64,000 nt of DNA, taken from contig OZ024897.1 of NCBI GenBank assembly GCA_964017195.1, positions 10,697,451-10,761,450 of the forward strand, in the 5' to 3' direction. Numbering within the stretch: the first letter of the stretch is position 1; each line of letters starts with the position of its first letter. Under the pieces are notes generated by a model. The model saw only the letters and a list, made by a program, of their open reading frames with translations, made no database searches and had not been told where the DNA came from. Below are positions 1-10,474 of this stretch, piece after piece. The translations under genes and the position numbers were made by a program. The stretch comes from Siderastrea radians (taxonomy: Eukaryota > Cnidaria > Anthozoa > Scleractinia > Rhizangiidae).

Positions 1-214
1 CCCTTTAAGCCCTGACAGTGACGGAAATGAGATAATTTTTTCTCTGTACATTATCAATACTTGTTTAACCATTCAAGAGATGAGAACAAAGAAAGTGACC
101 ACCAAGGATAAGATGTCTTGACATTTAGACAAATTCCCCTGACTAGATCCATCAGAAATGCGCAGAGAACAGTAAGGAGAATATGCATCTTTATATCTGG
201 GCTTAAAGAGTCAT
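1..214. mobile_element. TTAA-type MITE, CCCTTT family, copy A
   Basis: The copy starts at base 1 with CCCTTTAAGCCCTGA and ends near 210 with an imperfect inverted match (GGGCTTAAAGAG). The flanking TTAA on the left lies outside the window. It shares internal motifs with the copies at 25683, 28910, 45968, 46563 and 47462 (a fragment like GATGAGAAyAAAG, then a short TGTCTTGA motif, then AGGAGAA near the end). Confidence 0.6.
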
Positions 215-425
215 TGAAAGGTAAAAAAAGATTTAAAAAAGTAGCGGCTAAGTCTAACTACTGAAAAGAGTTGCAAAATTTTGAAGATTCAAGGGGACCC
301 TGCGAAAGTCAGATCAAAAGTCAGAGATGCTGACTGCCACAACAGTGCACATCTGCATCCAATATGGTTAATATAACCAATATCAGTACACTTTATCACG
401 CTATAAAGATATTACATGTAAGTAC

Positions 426-3400
426 CTGATTAGTTGATTTCATGGACTGCAGTTTGGATTTCAGTACATCTGTTTCTTCTGTTACTCGTTTGAGTTCTTT
501 GGTCAGTTCTTCAAGCTGCAGTTGCCTCTCTCTGCCAAATAACGATTAAACGATTGCCATTTTTGTTCTAAGAGTGATTTCACACATTGTGTATAGCATG
601 AAATGTTTCCAGATTTGAATTTTTGTCATTTTAAAGTTTTATTCAGTCTAAAACAATCTTATTCTTCAAAAACTGCAACCTTCTGCAAAAATTAACCTCT
701 TGTTAGTTTAATACTAAAACAAATACCATTTACTACTACAGGCCATGAAAAACAGATCTATATTATTATAATTATAGAAAAAAAGACATTTTTTCTTCCC
801 AGAAAAAATGGAAAGTAGTTGACACACAAGATCACCTCGAGTTGTCTTTCAAAGCATCAGCCATGTGCATTTTCATCATTTTGATTTTCCCATCACGATC
901 AGCTAGCTCGTTCAGATGCAGAGCTTTCAGTTCTTCCAACTCATGATCAAACTACAATTTAAAGAAGTCAAATATAAGAAAACAAACTTTTTCTAAACAA
1001 TTACAGGTCTACAAGAAATACATGAAAGTAAGATAAGATATTAAGTAAAATTTCGAGCTCATTTTATCTGCTAATGGTACCTTGCTGTTACCTGTTTTTT
1101 CATCTCCTCTTTTTCCTTTGAAAAGGTCTCTTTTATGCCATCAATTTCCAAATCCTTGGAAGTCACAGTCTTCTGCAATTCATCAGTTTCATTTTCTTTT
1201 TCCTTGATGATGGCCTTTAATTTCTTGATCTGTTCTTCAAAATCAGCTGCCTGTTGAGATGTAAATAGATATTCAGGGAAAGACACACAAGATTTGTTCT
1301 TGGACTAAATCAATAATTAAACCAGACCCATAAGCAACTTTGTTAATCTACTCCCCACTTATTTACCACATTGTCATGATTACAGTAATATAATTAACTG
1401 TTTCCCATAAGTGCCTCCTTTCTCTTATTTAATAAATAAATTGATTTTTTAGTCACTGCGTTTTGATTTTAAGAGTTACTTTTTCAAAATGACTGACAGT
1501 TATTTATTTATTTATGTATTTATTATGTATCTATAGGACAACGACATCCCAGTGTTTTCCTCGGTCCCAGACCTCAAAAGCACCTCAATATGATATCGCG
1601 ACAATTTACACCCACTCTTCCCTTTACACTCAATCTCACATTATTGTAAGAGATTTTGAAAAATTATACACCTTTGCTGCATTTAAAACTTTCCCATTTC
1701 AATCCTAGTTATTTATTTTATTTATTTATTTATTTATTCAGCTTTCATGAATGGTACAAAGCATGCAGGAGGTATTTAAAACATGCTTGAAAACCTTATG
1801 ACAAATATATCATACCCACAAACAAAGTTAAATGATCAATTAAAGTTGCATGCAAAATGTCTGCATGACACAAGCAGTGCAAGATACAAAAGTCCCATAT
1901 GACAGACATGAGCAAAGTTGTGCCAGTACTATCGAAATGAGCCACTACTGAAATCTAAGAGCGAATGTACATCTCAGTCATTTTAATGAAACCTTCCTCC
2001 ACTCAAGTGTCCCCTTCTGACTCAACTGTATTATTTTCATTACCTGTGTTTTGAGCTTCTCCTCTAATTCTGATATTGTTCCACTTTTCTCCTTAATTTC
2101 AGCTCTCAGTTGCTCAATGAGCTTTTGTAGAGACAGGATTTTCAGCTTTAGTTTCTGTAAAGAAATAAAAACATCCCTCACGAATAGAAATGTGTTATTT
2201 CACTATAAGGCTGGCCCCCTGAGAAGACTATAGACTGCATAAAGGTTAAACAAATTATTGCTCAAGAAGATCACAAAAAACCCTTTGAGAATTCCAGTGT
2301 ACTATAGGTATTCTGACAGCAAATGTGACCCTCCACAGGATTTCCAGCATAATGGTGATGACACAGGCACGCGTGCGATGACAAGGCATGCTAAGCGTGA
2401 CAACTGACGCGGCATATGCGCATATTTAATAAGGAAACAAAGTGTGTCACGGTAGCTTTTGTTTCGCACGCCTTAACACGCTAAAACTTTTGTTTTTGGC
2501 AGGGTGTTAAATGTCGCGCTTCTTAGCGTGCTAAAATGTCAGTAAAACGTGTGACATGGTACCGTAAACTGGCACGAAGAGTTACAATACAGTACTGTGC
2601 AAAAGTAATGAGAACGAATTTTGACGAATTTCACACTTTGTTCGCTTCAAAATGTCGCCGAACTTTCAATCAATATTTTGCAGCATTCGCGCAACAATTA
2701 AACAAAATTTCGGCGACAATTTGCCAAGGCAAGTGAAAAATCGCAAGGCTAATCAAAAAATCACTTCTTCGGATTTTTGAAGTAGCGAAATTTCGAAGAA
2801 AATTCACGTCAAATCAAATGAAATATCCGCCAACTTTCCAACTGCAAGATAAACGCCCGACAAACATGAACTCACAAGGCAAAAGGTAAACAATCATTTC
2901 AACCGTGTCTGCTGATACGGTGATACAGGCTCAACTCTCTCAATTCAGTGTTTTATTCCATTCAAGAAATAGGCCTGTACTCATCCCATTGTTGAATTGA
3001 ATTGAATTGATAACTTTATTTATGCACGGTATAATTCATCAGTTAACAAAATTACATAATCCTATGCCTAAAATATAATTACAACGAATAAAAGATAAAT
3101 GCATATACACATATGATATTCATTGCTTCATGATGAAGTATGTAGACCTGCTCCAAGTCGACCTCTTTGATTGATATTAATTTGTCCTGTGTTTTGCATG
3201 TAAAGCGAGCTAAGCGAGCTTCAATGAGGTCGCAAAGCGACCGAGCAAGCAACAAAGTCGCAAGAGGTCAACTTGTTTCATTTGATTGGTTTTGAATCGC
3301 ATTATAAATTCTGGCGTGAAACCATGATTGACATGTGGTCCAATTACTGTATCAGATTACCATTCGAAGTCAAACTCAAAGAGCCCTATACACTCTTACC

Positions 3401-6020
3401 ATTTTGCAATACAGTGGCTTTCGTCGATAACAACACAAAAAACCCTTTGAGAATTCCAGTGTACTATAGGTATTCTGACAGCAAATGTGACCCTCCACAG
3501 GATTTCCAGCATAATGGTGATGACACAGGCACGCGTGCTATGACATGGCACGCTAAGCGTGACAACTGACGCGGCATATGCGCATATTTAATAAGGAAAC
3601 AAAGTGTGTCACAGTAGCTTTTGTTTCGCACGCCTTAACACGCTAAAACTTTTGCTTTCGGCAGGGTGTTAAATGTCACGCTTCTTAGCATGCTAAAATG
3701 TCAGTAAAACATGTGACATAGCACGGTAAACTGGCACGAAGAGTTACAATACAGTACTGTGCAAAAGTAATGAGAACGAATTTTGACGAATTTCACATTT
3801 TGTTCTCTTCAAAATATCGCCGAACTTTCAATCGATATTTTGCAGCATTCGTGCAACAATTAAACAAAATTTCGGCGACAATTTGCCAAGGCAAGTGAAA
3901 AATCGCAAGGCTAATCAAAAAATCACTTCTTCGGATTTTTGAAGTAGCGAAATTTCGAAGAAAATTCACGTCAAATCAAATGAAATATCCGCCAACTTTC
4001 CAACTGCAAGATAAACGCCCGACAAACATGAACTCACAGGGCAAAAGGTAAACAATCATTTCAACCGTGTCTGCTGATACGGTGATACAGGCTCAACTCT
4101 CTCAATTCAGTGTTTTATTCCATTCAAGAAATAGGCCTGTACTCATCCCATTGTTGAATTGAATTGAATTGATAACTTTATTTATGCACGGTATAATTCA
4201 TCAGTTAACAAAATTACAAAATCCTATGCCTAAAATATAATTACAACGAATAAAAGATAAATGCACATACACATGTTATTCATTGCTTCATGATGAAGTA
4301 TGTAGACCTGCTCCAAGTCGACCTCTTCGATTGATATTAATTTGTCCTGTGTTTTGCGAGTAAAGCAAGCTAAGCGAGCTTCAATGAGGTCACAAAGCGA
4401 CCGAGCAAGCAACGAAGTCGCAAGAGGCCAACTTGTTTCACTTGATTGGTTTTGAATCGCATTATAAATTCTGGCGTGAAACCATGATTGACATGTGGTC
4501 CAACTGCTGTATCAGATTACCATTCGAAGTCAAACTCAAAGAACCCTATACACTCTTACCATTTTGCAATACAGTGGCTTTCGTCGATAACAACAGCATT
4601 GGTTTTATCTTTAGATCAGTTTCCGAAAAACAGTCAGTTTTGTGTGAGTTTAGTAGTGCCTCTAGGCTTCCAAACACCAGGTTGATTCACCTGTCATGAA
4701 TGTCCTTTATTTCGGCTGCACTACTTTCTGGGCCGATCATTGCCGCTGCTATACCTCGTTTCCTCAATGACGAGACTTGATCCTTCATCAGGGAAACTAA
4801 AGGAGATACCAGGAGGCAAAAAGATGCAGTCTATTGCATTTCTGCAAAATCTCCCCCAACGCAGATGGCTTCGAACAAGAACAGAGCTATTTCGGAGCAT
4901 AGTGACTTCCCTGAACCCGCTGGCGAGCAAAAACATGTCTTTTTCGTCGAGATAAGCTTAAATAACTTTTTTCTGGCCTTCTCTTAACTCTCGGTACCCC
5001 AATTTTCGAAAGCCAAAACATCCTCTATAGCTGCAAGTACGGCAAAAACAATATGGTGTCTACCAGCTAATTTTCAGTTTACTGAGTAATGGTCATGGTC
5101 TATTCTCACATTCTGATTGGTCAATTTGTTTGACTTCACCTGTAGAAAATTCCACCGGTGAATTTGGCGTGAAGCAGGTATGAAAAGTCCTTTAAAACGA
5201 GATACTAACCTGAAAATAAATTAAAGGACTTGGGAAAGTCTATGAAATATGGTACATATGTGGCTGTGGCTTAAAGTGGGATGGGACATGGGGACAGGGA
5301 CACAGGGACACATGTTTGGGGACATGGGAGGTACATGTGGGGATGTGTGGGGATGTGAGATTGGGGACACAAGATTGGGGATGTGGGGACATGATATCTG
5401 GGACGTCAGGATGTGATATCAGAAAAGCAGATAGATGGGAAACTAGGTGATGTTTATTTTGCCCTACTTTCATTCCACGAATCAAAATTAGAATAAAAAG
5501 AAGCCTCTGGTCCCCAGGGTACTGTATGGCTTGAAATCTAGTACCTGACACAATGACCATTTACCTATCACACTTCCATGCAATTTTATCAATGACTAGC
5601 CTGCGAACGCAGACGTATTTCCGGCTGTTGTTTCTGAGAGAAACAACAGCCGAAAATACGTCTGAATTCACACGCTAATCAATGACTAACCTCAATTTCT
5701 TTGTCCCTCTCAATTATTTTGTCCTTGCTATTTAACTGTGCACTGGAAAATGTCCTTATCTCTTGTTTTGGCAATGGAGGTGTCGTCTTCACCTCATCAT
5801 TACTGGAGCTTCTCCTTGGAGGGTTACTTGCTGCCGATGGTGTCTTAGACACTGTCTTCAACTGAATGCCTCTAACCATGTCTGTGGACCACTCTGGGTC
5901 TCTAGCATTGGTAATTAACGGGGGTGAGCTTGCACCCCAACTGGTTCTTACAGGAGGAAATTTGGTTGCAGAACGTCTTGAAGGCACAGTAGGTTTCAAA
6001 TCAGTTCGCATGCGAGACAT
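426..6020 (-). CDS. Coiled-coil protein, 5' part of gene (274 residues in window)
   Basis: Five exons join in phase: 5691-6020 (ATG at 6020), 2044-2154, 1092-1250, 836-951 and 426-531. All have GT donors and AG acceptors. The gene continues beyond the left edge. Residues 1-100 are a basic, Ser/Pro-rich, probably disordered head. From about residue 100 the protein is almost all charged heptad-like helix rich in Glu, Lys and Leu (KIIERDKEIE, then KLKLKILSLQKLIEQL), typical of a long coiled coil such as those in cytoskeletal, centrosomal or ciliary scaffolds. I do not recognise a named family, so no function is assigned. The first intron (2155-5690) is large and filled with repeats. The start is chosen because it is the first ATG in the frame; the frame is open only about 18 bases further upstream. 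Confidence 0.72.
2272..4595. repeat. Two directly adjacent 1.16-kb tandem copies
   Basis: A unit of about 1,162 bp occurs twice head to tail, at about 2272-3433 and 3434-4595, inside intron 1 of the coiled-coil gene. The copies differ by scattered substitutions and a few short indels. Each carries a (GAATT)n stretch followed by AACTTTATTTATGCACGGTA (about 2994-3032 and 4154-4192), which on the minus strand reads like a LINE 3' end with a short tandem tail. Each also contains a fragment with a 50-60 codon open frame. I see no protein match, so the unit is treated as a non-coding mobile-element derivative. Confidence 0.8.
5279..5400. repeat. Degenerate G-rich minisatellite (GGGGACAy-like)
   Basis: Irregular copies of GGGGACA and GGGGATGTG units make the plus strand purine and G rich. 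The minus-strand open frame over it (Ser-His-Pro-rich) is a by-product of the repeat. Confidence 0.65.
5589..5688. mobile_element. Small palindromic element with target-site duplication
   Basis: The stretch 5612-5666 is a near-perfect hairpin (CAGACGTATTTCCGGCTGTT against AACAGCCGAAAATACGTCTG). It is flanked by a 10-bp direct repeat, TCAATGACTA, at 5589-5598 and 5679-5688. The right repeat stops two bases from coding exon 1 of the coiled-coil gene, next to its splice donor (complement of AC at 5689-5690). Confidence 0.65.
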
Positions 6021-7087
6021 AGTTTTTAAAGTGACCACAGATCAAGGTCAAGTTTTTTCCTGCCTGAGTTCACTTCCAGATCCAGATAAAAATACACGTT
6101 GATCAACGGTGATTAATAAAGAAATTTGTTGTCTCCACTTCCTAACAAAAACGGTCTTATTTAAGCTTCGGGATATAAAGTCAGATGTTTGACTTGAGGA
6201 GTTCATTAGACACGACACGCTCTTTATTACTGTGTACATAAAAAGCGATCCCCAGCAATTGAGATAAAAGAATTATCGGAATCATTCCTTCCAGATGAAT
6301 ACGAAGCGAAGAGCTAACTGAAAATCGTGATAACGTTTTGCACGCGGTCTCTAGGGGTATGCGACATACGCGTTCACTTTCGCATCACTTGACAACCATG
6401 AAAACAAATCATCAAAATTGCGAAGCTGTCGATTCTTTGTAGTATACAAACTTGGATGAACCAAAGAACTCGATCCTCTCCAGAGGTATATGCACTGTAA
6501 CTTGAGTTTACGAGTGAATACAATCCTTCACGACAGCCATTTTTCCACACATCGCATACTCCATCTCTGTCGTGAAGCGTTCTCCTTTTTCAGCTGCATT
6601 TTTCGTGATGCAATTTCAAGTGTCTTTCAACGACAAATTACAAAGAGACGGATCACTGGGGTGACATTAAGTTGGCTTAAAACACAACAGTTGTAAAAGT
6701 CAACAAAAGGATTCAAAATCTGCATCACAAAGTAAATGCACAACAACCGACCGCCATTGTTTCATCACTCTCGGGAGCCTGGTGAGAGAAGACTTCCAAA
6801 GGCTCATGGGACAGGGCAAGTCGGAACGGGCGAACAGAAAACGTGGGCGAAGAAAAGTGAAGGGCAAACTGACTTTCCCTTTCCCCACTATCTGCCCCTG
6901 GGTCTCCGTGGACGAGGACAGGGACAACAACCCCCACAGGGCACAGAGGAGTCATATTTGAACGTAATGCTGGCTAAATTCATCGCGCAAATCGGTCTAG
7001 TTATCCACAAGACGAAAGGCCGACAATGGTCGCCCGAAGGGCGACGTTATCGGAAAGCGAAGCTTTCCGAAACGAGGCGCGAAGTGC

Positions 7088-7175
7088 TGTAAGGTAAGGT
7101 AAGGTAAGGTAAGGTAAGGTAAGGTAAGGTAAGAAAGGTAAGGTAAGGTAACGCAAAGTAACTTTATTTAAACAC
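7088..7175 (-). mobile_element. LINE-like 3' end with (TTACC)n tail
   Basis: Read on the minus strand, ACCGTGTTTAAATAAAGTTA is followed by about 11 TTACC units, several perfect in a row. The same 3' consensus (ACCGTG, two variable bases, TAAATAAAGTTA) occurs at about 3010-3032 and 4170-4192 with a different tail (TTCAA units). A shared 3' end with variable short-repeat tails is typical of non-LTR retrotransposons. Confidence 0.55.
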
Positions 7176-8891
7176 GGTATTTCGGGTAGAATTTCAACAG
7201 ACGCGTAACTAGATAGCATGACGCTTTGTTCAGTAGTCACGTTTATTGTTTTGAATTTGCGCGATGAATTTAGACAGCATTACAGTCAAATATTACTCCT
7301 CTGCGCCCTGTGCAACCCCGAAAACCAAACACTCGCACAAATAAAGTAAGTGAGCCAGCGCCGCTAGTGCAGTGAGCCGACTCACTACACTAGCGGTCAG
7401 TTTTACTTTCAGCTTCACAGCTCCCCATATTAATATATATTTTTAATTTGCCCTTTACATTTCTACTCCCCCCCCCCGAATGTCATGACCTCCAATTACC
7501 TAAGATAATGAGCTACTTTGGCGAATGGCTTGTGATGTGACAAAGGCAATTATTCTAACCGCATTACGAGTTCTTTGCCGTGCAAAAAGATGGTTATCAT
7601 TTTCTCGTTATGGGAGGCCTTTATCACTGTTAGCGAAAAATGGTGGTTGGCAACGTTGTCTTCATGAAGATGAAGAATTGTCTACATCTTCTCGAAAACA
7701 ACGTTGTCAAACATTTCATGAAGAAGAGGTGAAGAAGATAAGTACCATTACCTGGTTGAGAAAAATTAATTTAATGTCACCATTGCTAGGTTAAACGATA
7801 GTGAAATCATGCTAGGTTATACCAAAGAAAGATCATCACGGACACCTCTCAACCATATCCTTATTGTTAGTAAACAAGTAATTTATTCTAAGCGGCTTGG
7901 AAAAACGAAACCACTCTTACCTCAATTAATAGCTAAGTTAAAATATATTGAACGAATTGAATATCTCATTGCTAAGAGGAGAAACAGGGTAAAATTCCAT
8001 CAACAGAAGTGGGAAATTCTAAAGTTCTTTCAAGCAACTGTTGAAGTCAATAATATAAAACCCTTGATGATAATTTTTCGTGTGTAGGAATCACATTTGT
8101 AAGTAGTGTAAGTAATTATAGATAATTATGTGTAGTGTTAGTAAATAATTATGTGTAGTGTTAAGTAATCGCATTATAAGTAGTGGTGTAAGGAATAGTA
8201 TTGTATGTAGTGTAAGTAATTTTTGTTTGAGTAGGCTTGCAATAGTATTGTACCTAGTGGGTCGGTGTTGTAATAAAGGTATCATTAAAAAAGCGGAGAT
8301 GATGATGATGAAGAAAAGCCGATCGCTTGACGATTTTCTGTACAATTTTGCGTTGCAAGTTTTTTAGCCAGCATCAAACCTATGCAACTGAGGCCAACAA
8401 AGTGGCGCCATGCAGTTGATTTTAGCAAAAAAAGACCGCAAATCCGGGTAGGAAATTGGTCTCCTTTAACTGCTTTAGATTGATTGAATGAATTGGTTGA
8501 TTGGTTGATTTATTAAGCTAAATAGCTAACTACAACTCGAAACTAACGAACTAGCAGTGCACGCACAGCAAAAGCTCACCACAAACGAAAACTGTTCAAA
8601 CGAACCGAAAGAATGATTGTTCTGACTGTTGATTATTAAATAGCTAAGCAGGATCACGCCTAGAGTAAATGAAACACCTCACCACCACCACCCCCCCCCC
8701 CCAAGCAAAAAAAAAGAAAAAGTGGGCGTCAATTTCTCACTGGCCCGCACGGCGTCTTGTATTTCTTTTACTGCCTCTGATACCATTTTATGAGTAAAGA
8801 AATCGCTAAATAACTTCTCAGTTTAAGAAACTAACACTTATGAATTTTAATAAACCACAACATCATCTTTAATAAACCACAACATCATGCC

Positions 8892-9700
8892 TATTTTCTC
8901 GATTAAACGCCGGACCCCGAATAAACGCCTGGTTCAATTAAACGCCGTTGCGACAGGGCCGAGTTTAAAATAAACACCCCCGGCGTTTATTCAGGGTCCC
9001 GGCGTTAAATCGAGATGGGTATAGTAGATCAGGATTATGTGTTGTGTCTGCATACTAGTTCTGTTGCTGCCATCCTATTTGACTTTATACACTAATATTC
9101 AAACCAAACTATACCTTTTGCAAAAATAAATGACTTCTCACTAAAACAGATGAAACAAACGACGCATCAGGTATCGTGTCAATCTCGTTTAGATCATGGT
9201 AACTTTTCTGCGGGCTTGTTCATCGAGCAAGGATCATCTCGTGGGTCTCTCTAGCGTTTCTCCAGCAGTTCCTTGCAATTGAATCGTTCCATAATTTTGC
9301 CTTTCTCAGAACTGATGGAGAAGGAACCTCGTAACCACCTTGTTCAAAACTGATTGCACAGTACGTTTGCTGTCGAGCAGTTACCGATACACTTCCTCCG
9401 TGTTTCATGCACGGAGAAACGTAACGTTGAGAAGAGTTCAATCACTGTTTCTGTCAGTGATGTTTTTTTTTGAAAAATAACTTACCAGATTCGCTTAAAT
9501 GAGACAAAGTTGATGACATTGTTTCACATTTTTTAAACATGTTTGTTGGAATTTGGTTCTTGGTTCAATAAACTTCCAATACTGAAAAATGCATGTAATA
9601 AATAAACGCCGGGCCCCGAATAAACGCCGGGTTCGAAGAAACGCCGGGTATACGAGGCTGAGTTTTAAATAAACGCCCCCTGCGTTTAATCGAGAAAATA
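8892..9700. mobile_element. Inverted-repeat element, 19-bp perfect ends
   Basis: The ends are TATTTTCTCGATTAAACGC at 8892-8910 and its exact reverse complement at 9682-9700. Next to each end lie clusters of AAACGCCGGG and ATAAACGCC motifs in both orientations (8900-9020 and 9600-9690). No transposase frame was found, so it would be non-autonomous. No clear target-site duplication was seen. Confidence 0.6.
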
Positions 9701-10474
9701 CGGTATGTTAGAATAATATTCGATAATATGTCGTTGCTCTTCATATTATAAATTAAATTTCAAGGTCTTCAGTTTTTCACCCTTAAGACTGTCATCGCAT
9801 ACACTGTCAAAAAGACTGGTCGAAAACTAGCAAGTCATAGACTAGAATATCAAAGTAATGATCTATAACAAAGGAGTATAATATTCTCAGAACAAACATT
9901 GAAAACGTTAGTGAGAATTTTTTTTTTTTTGCTGAAGTTGTCATATATTTATTGTATAGTTAATTTTTTATAATACAATATTTTACAAGTCAGAAAGGTT
10001 TTTACAGGATGGATTAAGCACCTGCGGGCAAACAACTTTTCCTTTACGCCCTTAACGTAAGAACCTGTTGCCGCCTTAAAATAGAAACAGGTTTTAGGTT
10101 CTCATTTTGAAAATAGAAACCTTTTTGTGGATTTAAATAAGGGACGACTTAGAGCGGGAATTGTTTGTTTAGAATGTAGCTGTAGAACCCAATTACTTAG
10201 AAAACGCTGAGTCTTATATGAAGCCTTTTACTATACCGAATTAACTCTTTAGATGTAGTGTACTGGATTTTCTTTTCTTTTGGAAACCAAAAATTAGAAG
10301 TTTTGTCCAGTTACGTAGACAGTGCTCTAACTGAAAGGGAGAGGTACGTGCCAGTTACAATCCTTTGACTGAGCTTGTTTGCTCATGACATAAGGATTTA
10401 AGCAAGGGCTTTAGCATCTGCGGTTCTTTTGATTGTAAAAGCCAGGTTTATGAGGGGAGGGAAAGAAATATTCT

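Larger units (their letters stand above)
6021..10474. other. Gene-free region with repeats
   Basis: No supported gene lies here. It contains the presumed promoter or 5' UTR of the coiled-coil gene (just above 6020), a LINE-like 3' end with a (GGTAA)n tail (7088-7175), a GATGAT-rich sequence after AATAAAGG near 8270-8310 that looks like another retroelement 3' end, a C run at 8690-8701 and an inverted-repeat element at 8892-9700. Open frames at 6736-7092 and 7525-8087 show no recognisable protein. From 9701 to 10474 I see nothing beyond AT-rich sequence. Confidence 0.6.

Noticed and set aside
3273..4699. Open frames at 3273-3569 and 4433-4699 with near-identical starts (MFHLIGFESHYKF)
   Set aside because: They are the same part of a tandemly duplicated repeat, continue into different sequence, and match no family I recognise.
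5240..5560. 106-codon minus-strand frame rich in Ser, His and Pro
   Set aside because: It translates a GGGGACA/GGGGATGTG minisatellite; the coding look comes from the repeat.
6736..8087. Frames at 6736-7092, 7525-7794 and 7809-8087
   Set aside because: They have no family similarity and overlap retroelement-like sequence.
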